Source of the DNA: Cordilura impudica
Lineage: Eukaryota; Arthropoda; Insecta; Diptera; Scathophagidae
Direction: 5' to 3'
DNA: 64,000 nt
NCBI GenBank assembly: GCA_963682025.1
Contig: OY821520.1
Coordinates: forward strand, 91,110,492 to 91,174,491
Position numbers and translations under genes: made by a program. Under the pieces are notes generated by a model, which was not told where the DNA came from, did not search any database, and was given only the letters and a program-made list of their open reading frames with translations. Below are positions 1 to 10,504 of the stretch, in pieces; the stretch's first letter is position 1; every line of letters begins with the position of its first letter.

Positions 1-72
1 AGGTCAAATATTTTTGGTTGTTACAAACAGCAGCACAAAGTCATTATACCAAAACCACATAGTGGTATAGGG
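1..72 (+). repeat. DINE-1/mini-me-like element, tail only
   Basis: This is the last part of a family-1 DINE-like repeat that is complete elsewhere in the window (for example 46562-47333). It reads through the motif ACAAACAGCAGCACAAAG and the terminal stem-loop ACCACATAGTGGT, then the start of GTATAGGGTATAAAA. The hAT element at 73-2628 interrupts the tail, which resumes at 2629-2644. The head lies outside the window. It has no coding capacity. Confidence 0.85.
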
Positions 73-507
73 CAGGTATGGCCAACGAAGCGATATTTGG
101 TCGATCATAGTTTAATTTTATTTTTTTATTTATTAAAAAAAATTTTTTTATTTATTTTAAAAATTAAAAAAAAGCATAATTACTGAAACGTATTTTAAAA
201 TTTTAAAACAGCAGACTGAGCATTTTTTATAGTGCAAAACTTGAGCACACAGAAAATGCAAAAAAAACAATGCGGGTTGAGTTTGATACAGCAGTTGCAT
301 GCATTTTGTTTTTGTTTTAGTTACCAATGCATTTTTGTTGTTGGTTTGTTTGAAACCGTACACTTTTAAAAATCAACTGTGATTTTTTGTTTGATTGTGT
401 TAAATAGCATTGCGATTTTTCATTGATTTTATTTTGTAAAAATGTAACATCAATTTGTTTTCAGTGCACGATTTGAATTCGTGTAGTATTTTCTTCTTTC
501 TTTTCTT

Positions 508-664
508 CAAATTTTGGGTATCCCCGCATTATTGTCAGATAGTGTCAATTGTTGTTAACTTCACTACTGTGCAAAAAACTTCCATAAGCAAATTTTGGGC
601 GTCCCTGCATTAGAGTTTTCAGATAGTGTCAATTGTTGTTAAATTCACTGCTGTGCAAAAAAGT
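508..664 (+). repeat. Direct duplication in the hAT leader
   Basis: Two similar blocks of about 71-76 bases lie at 508-578 and 589-664. Both begin CAAATTTTGGG and both contain AGATAGTGTCAATTGTTGTT and CACTRCTGTGCAAAAAA. They sit upstream of the transposase start, and the second copy runs into the intron donor. The duplication may hold promoter or leader signals; that is inference. Confidence 0.75.
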
Positions 665-730
665 AAGTACTTTTTTCTTTCTATGTTTTGTATTAATTTT
701 AACTACTTGTATATATTTTTTGCATTTTAG
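663..730 (+). other. Putative 5'-leader intron of the hAT transposase
   Basis: A consensus donor GTAAGT starts at 663. A pyrimidine-rich tract ending in TGCATTTTAG at 730 gives a 68-base intron, a typical fly size. The transposase start codon follows 11 bases later at 742. The splice sites are seen in sequence; use in vivo is inferred. Confidence 0.65.
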
Positions 731-741
731 TATCCATACAA

Positions 742-2497
742 ATGAGTAGCAAACCCAAAAAGTCTAAGACTTACCATTTTCACGAAGAATGGGAGCTTAA
801 TTACTTTTTTACCATGGTGAATGATAAATGTTGTTGCCTAATATGCAACGTTACCGTAGCTGTTCCTAAAAAGGGTAATCTTGAGAGGCGTTTTTTAACT
901 TTACATAAAAATTATCAAACAAATTACCCACAAAATAGTGACATAAGAAAAAATAAAATTAGGGATCTTAAGGCTCAATTAAAAGCCCAACAAAATGCTT
1001 TTAAAAAGCCCATGTTGCAATCACGTGCGGTAACTCTTGCATCATTCAAAGTAAGCCATATTTTAGCAAAAAAATGTAAACCGTTTTCTGATGGGGAATT
1101 CATAAAAGAAGCTTTCTTGGAAATGTCAGATTCGCTTTTCAATGATTTCAAAAACAAGGCTGAAATAAATGCTGCAATAAAAAATCTACAATTATCTCGA
1201 AATTCTGTGATGCGACGGATTGAGAAAATGAGTGAAAATATAAGAGAACAGTTATATAACGACATTAAAGGATGTTCTTGTTTTTCCCTTCAATTGGATG
1301 AATCCACGGATATACGTGATACAGCACAATTGCTCATTTATATTCGTATGGTTTTTCAAGATAATACATCAAAAGAAGAATTATTGGGTATGATTTCTCT
1401 GAAAGGAAGGACTAGAGGCGTAGATATATTCAACTCGTTTAAAAACTTTGTCAATAATTTGAAACTACCAATTTGTAAATTAGTTTCAATGACAACGGAC
1501 GGAGCAGCAGCAATGATTGGCCGTAAAAATGGATTTATCACTCTGTGCCAGCATGATGACGAATTCCCAAGTTTTTTGAGCTTCCACTGCATAATTCACC
1601 AACAAGTGTTAGCTAGCAAAAGACTAAATACAAAGGAAATAATGGACATTGCATTTAAAATTGTCAATTCGATTCGAGGCAGTTTACTCAAGCGGCGTCT
1701 CTTCCAATTGCAACTTGATAAAGGACAACCAGAATTATTATTACATACCGATGTCAAGTGGCTTAGTAGAAGTAAATTCATGCAACGATTTCGCGATTTA
1801 TTACCTGAGATAAAAGTTTTTCTCGGAGAGCAAGATCAAGAATGCGCAAATTTAAATGATGAATCTTGGCTCAGTGATTTAGCGTTTCTTACAGATTTTA
1901 CGTCGATATTAAGTGATTTAAATTTAGAATTGCAAGGAAAAAATAAGACAATAATTGAAGTGATCAGTAGCATTAATGCATACAAATCAAAATTTATTAT
2001 GTTAATAGAAGATCTTCAACAAAGTAATTTAAATAACTTTCCAAATATGTCCGATCACTTACAAAAACATCAAAATTGTAATTATAACATTGAAAAATAC
2101 ATTGCAGAAATTAAAAAGGTGATTGGTAATTTTGAGATCAGATTTCAAGATTTTGAAAAAGTTAAAGATATTGTGCAGTATCTGTATTTTCCTTTTAAAA
2201 GGGATTTAAATGTAAAATATATTGCCGCAAAAATTTCAGACATTTCAGGACTTTTGGAAATTTGTTAATAGGGAAACATATCCAAATATCACAAAATTTA
2301 ACGAATTTATAAATTCATGTTTTGGGTCCACATACTTATGTGAATCTGCTTTTTCTTATTTGAAATTTACAAAAAATAAACATCGTTCCCTATTAACGGA
2401 TTCCCATACAGAAGACTCACTAAAATTAGCTTTGTCTGCATACACACCGAATTATGAACGGTTGGTTGAAGATATGCAGACGCAAACCTCCCATTAA
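742..2497 (+). pseudogene. hAT transposase, one frameshift (GTF2IRD2/ZBED5-like type)
   Basis: The first frame (742-2268) encodes 508 residues. Near the N terminus there is a BED-like finger: C32 and C35 pair, followed by NLERRF and H55. The family usually has histidine where R50 stands. The hAT core follows: LDESTD (residues 185-190), TTDGAAAMIG with D253, and FHCIIH (281-286). The frame ends early at 2268, and the C-terminal dimerisation region continues in another frame (about 2222-2497) with GSTYLCESAFSYL, whose glutamate at about 2342 is the expected third acidic residue. The catalytic residues are therefore present but split by one frameshift around 2200-2268. The start follows directly after the leader intron. 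A sequencing error could explain the shift, but decay is as likely. Confidence 0.88.
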
Positions 2498-2644
2498 TTA
2501 AAATTAATATGTATTTTTTAAATTAAATACGATTAATAAAAATTATCAAGTTGGTTTTACTATGTAGATCGCGACACATTTTTGAGATCAAAAGTCGATC
2601 TTAGGCACATACAAGTTGGCCACCCCTGGTATAGGGTATAAAAA

Positions 2645-4340
2645 TTATATTAGCCGATTTTTTTTTATTACATGCTAAAGCCTTAAAAATAAAAGTTGAG
2701 AAAAAGTCCAAAAATTGAAATTTGGGTGCCTCGAAAATAATTTTTTTGATATGTCATAGAGGAACTTTTTTTTCCTCATGCGAAAAGCTATTGAAAAATC
2801 GGTGGCACATTATCGACAAATCTGCCCACCTTAATGTACATGTCAATAATTCTCGGTAAGTCGTAGCAAAGTACGATTGATTTTCATGGTATATAACTCG
2901 TTTTATTTGCAGTCTATATACATACCTACCATTACGATTTTGACTTCGAATTTTTATGAATTTTTAAAAAATAAAGATATTTAAATTTTTGTAAAAAAAA
3001 AAATAATATATATTTTTCATAATTTCAGCCTGATCACGTCGTAAATTGTTGGGTATATAAAAAATAATATCATATTATTTTTTGTATTTCATATAAATTG
3101 GTCAAGTGTTTCTCAATTTATGATAAAAACGGTGGAGCAACCTATTCAAAAATCCCAAATTTTAGTAAAAAAAAAATTTTTTTAATTCTAAAATTTCAAC
3201 AATTTTCTTTGTTGTTAGAGGAATATAGCCCATCAAAAAAATATAGCGATTATCAGGGTCAAAAAATATTAATTTTTTTGCATATTGTTATTAATAGATA
3301 TGAGGTTAGCCACTGTTGTCAAATCCATTTAGCAGCTTGAAATAAATATTTATATGTACGAAACCAAACTTATTGTATTGTAAATGTGCTTCACAAACTC
3401 AGAAGTACAATAATTGATCCACGATTCAAATTATTTTTAAAATAATTAGTAACATGGCCCTAAAACCTGTATAAATTCGCTATTTACAGTTTTTATATTC
3501 TAGTTCAGTGAAAGCTAAAAGCCAAACTCATTCACCACTATTGTTGTTTTTCTAGTTTTTGGTAACCGTTTATTTCTAAAAGATACAAACAAATTTTATG
3601 TGAAAAATTTCAGTACAATATTTTCCTTCATCAAACTTCAAGCTAAAAAATCAACTATCTTATTCTTAAAGGAATAGGAATGGTACTTAAGCGAATAGAT
3701 ATCAACGCATAGAATATTCAAACTCATACACTTATCTTTTCTTTAAAGAATCCATCCACAATGGAAAAACATATTTGCCTTGATATCAGAACTTTTGTCT
3801 AAAATTTTCAATTGTATAAAAAATTCTAAATTGTAAGGCAACGCACAGAGGAGCGAAATCCATCGAAAGTGGCGGTTAATTCAAAAGATTAACTTTAACT
3901 ATCACAACCATGTTTGGCATCGGGTGAAATTAGATATCAATCCAACGTTACAAAAATAAAATTTTTAAGTTGTTAACATTACATGCAGTGTGTATTTAAA
4001 GTTCAATAATTATTTTTAATTTCATATGTCAACTGATTATTTTTTTATTAATGGATTCGTCTACTTTAGGATTTGTGCATAAAATAAATTATTTTCTTCA
4101 AGGTAAGTGTTTAGAAATATTTAAAAAAAAAATCAAACTGCTCTATTTTTGGTATATGTAATGAGTTTCAACAAGTTTTCAGGTGAAATCATCGAAAACC
4201 ACTTAAATGATCTTAAAGTATAAGATTTCTGTTTATAAATAATAGAATATCCTTTTGCGGTTGTTTGCAGATTTCTACTTATAGGAGTCTCTGTAAAAGA
4301 ACTACAGTTGCGGAAAATCTATGTGAAAAATACAAAAAAC
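2645..4340. other. AT-rich stretch with no recognised gene
   Basis: Very AT-rich sequence with A/T runs. Short open frames (for example 3098-3340) have no recognisable motif and a composition expected by chance. I see no repeat of another part of the window here. Confidence 0.6.
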
Positions 4341-4975
4341 AATACGATACCCTATAGAAGGCGTTTAGAAACATTAGGTCCAAATAATTAGATACAGAAA
4401 ATAAAAAACTAAATTAGAGTGGTATTATTTTGCTTTCGGATGTGAAGTTCATATCGAATGCCATATTTATTTGGGGACTAGCTCGCAAAATTGACCGATC
4501 CTGATCATATTTAATAAGGTCACTTATTTTTTGCAGAAACACATACAAACCAAATTTTAGAAAAATCTGTGTTCTATATCCTATATCTTAACCCTATGAG
4601 ACCAAGAATTCTCCTATAGGGGTTGTTTTTTACTTCTGATTAATGGATGTAATAAACGTAAAATAACCCAATTTAAACGAGATCTATTTGATAATTTAGA
4701 TATTATGGCAATATAAGTCGATCTCATAGGGGTCATTTATATGGGGAGTAGGTCTGAACATGAACCGATTTTCACCAATTTCAACAGCGTTCATTCTGTG
4801 ACCGATAGAAGCTTAGTTAATAAAGTTTATCAAGAGATATCCATATTTGCGACCTGTAGTTTTATTAAAAGATTTACATGAACACACAGACGGACAGATG
4901 AACGGACGTCAGAAAAAGATTCAAAGCCGATCAGTATAATAAAAGATGGGTCTAGGTTAAAAAGTTTTGCTAGTT
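4341..4975 (+). repeat. DINE-1/mini-me-like element, 5'-eroded
   Basis: The copy starts near ACGATACCCTATA, so the ACAAGTAAG head and palindrome are lost. It keeps the internal blocks seen in full copies: GACCGATCCTGATCATATTT, the ATTTGCGACCTGTAGT core, a short degenerate GACGGACAGA tract and AAAGATGGGTCTAGGT. The tail stem-loop is missing. It is more diverged than the copies at 46562 and 56704. Confidence 0.8.
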
Positions 4976-5133
4976 AGAGATTAAGTAAAAATTCTCGCTT
5001 ATTCAAAACGATTTTATCGGAACCATTTTGTGAAAAATCATAACAATATTACTCATACGCTTAGTACTTAAAGTTTCTTCGACAAAAAGTCGAACCGCTC
5101 AGCAGACAAATTTTAGCAGTTTCCTTTGACTTA

Positions 5134-6954
5134 GGTTAGGTTAGGTTGAAAGTGGCTGCTAAACCAAAGGAAAAGCACACTTAGACTCTGGGGTCCATTG
5201 TGATACCACGGGACGAATAGGTGTTCCCCTCAGTCCCCACCGTAGAAATAGTTTGAGCTCCTGATGAAGCCCCTGATATGTGAAATGTCCACATTTGAGA
5301 GATCAGAGAGATCGTGAAGAAACGGCGATCCCAATGTTCGAAGTCTCGTTCTGGAGAGCGCCGGGCAGTATCAAAGGAAGTGCTCTATGCTCTCCACCTC
5401 CTCCACATCCATGCAGCTACGACAGAAGTCATTTGACGAGACCCTGAGGCGTTCAGCGTGTCTCCCTATGAGGCAGTGCCCAGTGATAACAGCACCTGCT
5501 GTTGAAATCTCCCTACGGGGGAGTGATAGTAGTGCGCTAGTGCGCTTATGATTTAGAGCCGGCCAGATCTGTCTCGTGATCCTGCACGTTGATCCATTAG
5601 CCCATCTGTTGTCGATTATGCCGGCGGTGTGAAGCCGAAGTTCCAGCCTACAAGATTCCAGGGGTATACCAACACATTCCAAGTCCGCTGGAACCCGTAA
5701 GGTAGTGCCCTGTCTTGCCAACTCGTCAGCTCTACAGTTTCCCGGTATATTCCTGTGCCCTGGGACCCAAATGAGTCTGATGTCGAACTGCTTTGCCATC
5801 TCATTTAAAGACGTGCGGCAGTTAAGGGTGGTTCTTGTTTTCAGGAACATTGATTCCAAGGATTTTACCGCGGCCTGACTATTAGAGTAGATGTTGACTG
5901 CGGTTTTAGACAGAATATTCCGACCCAACCAGTCAGCAACTTCCTTTATTGCCAGTTCCTCTGCCTGATAAACACTGCAGTAGTCTGGCAACCTGCGAGC
6001 CAGATTTAGTCCAAGCTGCTTTGAATAGACTCCGAAACCAACTTGACCACGCAGTTTCGATCCGTCAGTATAGAAATTTATCGAACGCCTGCTACCTGGA
6101 ACCCCCCCTGACCAGGATTCCCTGGTCGGTATCAGAGTTTGGTAGTGTCGTTCGAATACACTCCGCGGATTGGTGTAATCCACGTTCAATGGTAAGTTCC
6201 TGTTATTCAGGATCACTCCATGGCCACAGTTATGACCACGCCATTGTATTGTGCTTCTTAGTCGAATGGCCGATGAGGCCGCCAACTGCTTTCCTAATAT
6301 GTCCAACGGTATTAGGTGTAAGAGGATGTTCAAGGCATCCGTAGGTGTGGTACGAAGGGCAATAGTAATACACATGGAAGCCATTCTCTGTACCCTTGCA
6401 AGAAGGTTGGTATTAGAGGCCTTCTCTAGTGCATGCCACCAGACGATGACCCCGTAAAGCAGTATTGGACGAACCACCGCTGTGTAGATCCAGTAAGCAA
6501 TTTTCGGGCTGAAGCCCCACCGCTTACCAATGGCCTTTTTGCAGGAGTATAAAGTTATAGTCGCCTTCTTCGCCCTTTCCTCCAAGTTCCGGCTGAAGTT
6601 CAGCTTCCTGTCCAGGAATACAATAAGATACATGGCTCCACCAGAGAAGGCAATATCAGCACCGTAAAGAGAAATAGGGTCGAAGGTAGGTATCTTATAC
6701 TTCCTTGTGAAAAGAACAAGTTCCGTTTTGGTCGGATTTACCCCCAGACCGCAACTACTTGCCCAGCTACATAGCATAGTGAGAGCCCTCTGTAGAATGT
6801 CTCCAAGTGTGAATAGAAACTTCCCATTTACGGCTATAGCCACGTCATCAGCATAGGTGACCACGTTGCAGCCTTGTCTCTCCAATGAAAGTAGCATTGA
6901 GTTCAGCGCTAAGTTCCATAGAAGTGGTGACAGAACGCCTCCTTGTGGCGTTCC
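5134..6954 (-). mobile_element. 5'-truncated non-LTR retrotransposon, LOA-like
   Basis: The element lies on the minus strand between two identical 11-base sequences, CCTTTGACTTA, at 5123-5133 and 6955-6965. This is a target-site duplication typical of target-primed insertion. The 3' end (low coordinate) finishes with a short CCTAA-type repeat instead of poly-A, as in some I/LOA group elements. The 5' end is cut off exactly at the reverse transcriptase GTPQGG motif, so this was dead on arrival: only the C-terminal half of the second ORF was copied. Confidence 0.9.
5230..6954 (-). pseudogene. Reverse transcriptase C-terminal part plus RNase H (LOA-like ORF2 fragment)
   Basis: Reading from the truncation point it shows GTPQGGVLSPLLW, then, numbered from the Met at 6897, YADD (15-18), a thumb region with GLGVNPTKTELVLFTRK, and an RNase H domain: TDGS (277-280), AEELA with E314, a position where YSDSQ is usual but YSNSQ (N339) stands, and RADELA with D391. 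A Cys-His region (FCRSC, then H and C) ends the protein. A TGA at 5371-5373 cuts the frame inside this last motif. The frame then stays open to a TGA at 5230, so 5371 is probably a later nonsense mutation. The D-to-N change would disable RNase H. The RNase H domain and thumb sequence favour the LOA or I group over Jockey. Confidence 0.88.
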
Positions 6955-6965
6955 CCTTTGACTTA

Positions 6966-8367
6966 CAAATACAGATTTTTTTCTCCTTTAAAAATAGTTT
7001 TATATTATTACGATGAATAAATTCAAGTTTAATGAAAATTTTTTTATGGACTTTCGAGTAGTGTAAAATTAGCCATGCGCCTCTTTAACGATTTACGTCT
7101 ACAAAATCTTATCAAGTGGTGTTTTTCCTGACACTCACATATCCACTAAGAAACAAATTTAATACCGATCGTTCTTGATTCGAGACAAAAGCTTGCAAAT
7201 TTCATCGAAATATCAACATTAGTGATCAGTGGATGAAAACAAAGCATAAAAAGTTTTGGGGAGTTTTATCATATGAGCTATACAAAAATCATCTACTTCC
7301 TTCAAAGTATTATATACACATGAATCAAATTCTCTAAAAAAAAAAAAAAATGCAACGACTTTAATATTTTCCAAAAAATAAAAATAGTTGAACGGTTTTT
7401 ATTGTTGCTGTACCTTTATTAATGAAATGGTTTCTTATTTTCAAGTTATGAATTCACAGCCTTATATATTTAAGACCAAAAAGGAGGAAAAAAACAATGC
7501 AAACTCTGGGGAAATTATTTTATTAAATATAACCGCATAACATTATTTTGATTGCAGGCAAAGTTGTAAGTAAGAGCATCTCTTGAAAGCCACCTTGTAA
7601 CTATATAAACAAAAATTAGTCTACCTCAACCACATTTAACAGCTACTTGAAGTCTTAAGGAATACCAAAATCTATTTATTTTAAGTTACGAATCTTAGAA
7701 CCCGTATATAGCGGGACAGCTGTACAATTTGTCTCATATCATACATTTCCAAAACAGTTGTTGCTAAGTAGTGCTCCAGAGTACAAGTATATACTTATGT
7801 TTTATATCATTTTATGAATTGACACAGCAACTACAATTTACAACGGATTGTAAGTAGTAAATAAGTAAACAGTTATTGCTTGGATTGCCAGTTTTTTAAA
7901 TATGTACAATGCCAGAAATAGTCTCTTTAGAAAAGCAGTAGAAATTATGGTTTTCATTTATGCCGCAAATTTATTTTTTTTTTCTCTCTTTTAAGGTGAA
8001 ATCATAATATAAATTGTATTTTAACAATATTGGATTTATATGAAAAGCCATATAAACATATTTACAGACACGTGTACATAAAGTATTAGACAAAACGACC
8101 ATATTGTTTTATATTAAATCTACTGAATTGCTTTTTATTCCATAGTCCCAGCGTTTATATCAACTCATAAGCAATTTTACATTATTGTAGAAAAAACAGT
8201 GCAAAAGGAGTGAAAACTGTTTAAAACAAAAATATGATTTGGTTGTTACTGTTTGCATTGCACTGTGGTTGAATGATAATTCAAGCGATCCCTCATATTT
8301 TAGGGCAGTTTCAGGAATTAGTTGGATATTACAAACCACAAACTAAATGAACACTAATAGATAAAAA
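6966..8367. other. AT-rich stretch with no recognised gene
   Basis: No open frame with a recognisable motif, no terminal repeats, and no similarity that I can see to other parts of the window. Confidence 0.6.
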
Positions 8368-9500
8368 ACAAGTAAGAAAATTATAGCCGATCTAGACCGA
8401 CTTTACGATACCCTATACCGTGCATTTAGAGACCCTATCTCTTATGTCCAACTATTCGAATATATATATATTGTGATTAATTTTTTGGCTGCAGATATGA
8501 AAAAGTTCATATCGGACGCTATATTTGTATGGGTACTAGGTTGAAAAATGAACAGCTTCGGACCATATTGGGTAAAGTCACTTATAATTTGCAAAAACAT
8601 ATACAAACCAAATTTGAGAAATATCTGTGCAATATTTCTTTTTTTTATAGATTTAAGTGAAGATCGGGAAGCAGCTTTATAAGGAGGCTATGAGTAAGAA
8701 TTGTACTATAGGGTTTATTTTTGGACTAATGATAAATGGATTTAACGAACATATGTACGCAAACCCAATTTGACCGAGATCTATCACATAATTTTGATTT
8801 TATGACAATTAATTATTCATCGGGGTCATTTGTGTGAAGACTATGTCTGAACATGCACCGATTTTCACCAATTTCAATAGCGTTTAGGGCCGATAGAAGC
8901 TTATGTACCAAATTTCATCGAAATATATTCGTATTTGCGACCTGTAGTCTAATTACAAGGTTTACATGGACACACAGACGGACAGGCGGAAGGACGGACA
9001 TTGCTAAATCGACTTTGATATCGATTCGAAGTCGATCTGTATAATAAAAGGTCAATATGTTTTGTAGTTACAAACATCAGCACAAAGTCATTATACCCAG
9101 ACCACACAGGGGTATCTATAATATTAATAAACAAGGCGATTTTTTGTGATCGATGTTAGTTACACACTTTTATACCGATTTCGACAAAAAAATTTAGCAT
9201 TTGAAAGGTATTTCTTTTTAGCCGTTACCCAGATTTAAATATTTACATCGTCTGGAATATTATTTGGAGTTATGATCGTTTAAAGTTGGTACTAACACTT
9301 ACATAAAATTATACAATGCTAAGTGTGTGTTTATTAAATTTGTTAATGTACTTGTGTCATTGTGTTGAGTTTCCTTTCTTCATTTAAAATGAGTTAAATT
9401 GTGAAGCTTACCATTAGGGTTTTTTTTAGAAAAAATAAATTTCCTAGAATTTGCAGTCGAATTTCGAGTGCTGGAATCTGCTAGTATGGTATAAAAATGC
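8368..9500 (+). repeat. DINE-1/mini-me-like element, split by a Helitron
   Basis: It starts with ACAAGTAAGAAAATTATAG and a degenerate form of the palindrome, then ACGATACCCTATACC. The core with ATTTGCGACCTGTAGT and the GACGGACAGGCGG tract follow. The tail stem-loop begins at ACCACACAGGGGTA (ending 9114) and resumes after a 370-base Helitron with TATGGTATAAAAAT (9485-9498). Joined across the insert, the tail matches other copies. Confidence 0.87.
9115..9484 (+). mobile_element. Non-autonomous Helitron (family 3), copy 1
   Basis: It begins TCTATAATATTAATA and ends CTGCTAG, with a short stem-loop (GTCGAATTTCGAG here; CTCGAATTTCGAG in sister copies) about 12 bases before the CTAG. A 5' TC, a 3' hairpin and a CTRR end, inserted between A and T without target duplication, are Helitron hallmarks. 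The host A (9114) and T (9485) are visible. Related copies lie at 25226-25486 (minus), 33144-33520 and 37747-38179. There is no coding capacity. Confidence 0.85.
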
Positions 9501-10034
9501 TTGAAACGATAAATACAACAAATAATTCAATAAATGGTTATAAAACAAATTTTTATAGGATGAATAACAAATAATAAAATATGTCATTCTAAAGTGACTA
9601 ATGAGTTTCGGCAAAGGTTATCCCATCTAAAATTTATGAGATACCAATCTTAGTGATGATCGCCTAAATGAGTTATTATGCAAAATTAAAATACAAAATC
9701 TAAATTATCGCCCACAGAAAAGCTCAAAAATAGTAAACAAAAGAATTTAAAAAAATTTTTTAGAGCTCTTGATATTTAAGTAAGTCGAAATTGTGAGATA
9801 TCGCGGGTTTGTATTAAGGAAAATAACTAATTAATGTGTTCTTAATGTGTTCTCCTTCGCATCGACAAATAGCCTGCCACAAAAGATATTTAATTTTTTT
9901 AATGGATTTTTATTATACACCATTGGGTTTCAACTGGCAGAAATTGCGGGACTTTCTTTTCTAATAAATCCAATATAATATTCCCAGAAAAAATTTAAAT
10001 TTGTTAAAATGGATTACAACTCTCATATATAGGC
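9501..10034. other. AT-rich stretch with no recognised gene
   Basis: No motif, repeat or convincing open frame seen. Confidence 0.55.
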
Positions 10035-10180
10035 AGGAACTTCAAATACTATTTTGGAGCTACTGGACCGTATACAAAGGACCGTGATGCTCATTATTGG
10101 CAACAGATTATCCAAATTCATCGACGCGTGGCGACATCATCGGAATGCATTGCACCATAATGCACTGCATTTATTGGTGG
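10035..10180 (+). pseudogene. Reverse transcriptase C-terminal scrap
   Basis: A short frame reads ILELLDRIQRTVMLIIG followed by WRHHRNALHHNALHLL. This resembles the region after the RT thumb of many insect non-LTR elements (LDRIQ, then a SHRR-type motif with alternating Leu and His). No RT core is nearby, so only about 50 codons survive. The family cannot be fixed. Confidence 0.45.
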
Positions 10181-10504
10181 AATTATCTTTAAAAAAAAAA
10201 TAACCAATTTAAAAAAATAAATAAATACTCTACGCTCAATGGTTTCCTTATTATTAAATTGTATGTACATATGTTAATATTATCTCCCTTTTTCTCTAAC
10301 AACATTGACAAGTCGTAGATTGTTGCCATTTCTCGAATTCAACTTATCGCCTAATTTTTAATTTAATAAGTCGATAATTGTGGTCGTCGCACAGTATGCG
10401 GGTTTGATAATCCAGCGGGACAAAGTTATTAAAGCAAACTGTAGTGAATATATTTGTAAATAAAGATAAATTACAAAAAAAAAAAATAAATTTACATCTA
10501 TATC

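Larger units (their letters stand above)
73..2628 (+). mobile_element. hAT-superfamily DNA transposon
   Basis: The left end is CAGGTATGGCCAAC. The reverse complement of the right end is CAGGGGTGGCCAAC, so the terminal inverted repeats match at 12 of 14 bases and fit the usual hAT CAGGG start. The 8 bases GTATAGGG occur directly outside both ends (65-72 and 2629-2636), a perfect target duplication of the length expected for hAT. Removing the insert restores a normal DINE-1 tail. The element is 2556 bp. It carries a 5' leader with a duplicated block, a short intron and one transposase gene with a frameshift near its end. It looks fairly young but probably cannot move itself. Confidence 0.93.

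Noticed and set aside
949..1781. Antisense open frames under the hAT transposase
   Set aside because: Shadows of the coding strand without motifs.
5131..5148. TTAGG repeats resembling the arthropod telomere motif
   Set aside because: Only three units. They are explained by the 3' tail of the LOA-like retroposon plus the end of its target duplication.
5949..6457. Plus-strand open frames over the LOA-like RT
   Set aside because: The minus strand carries the RT and RNase H motifs; the plus-strand frames have none.
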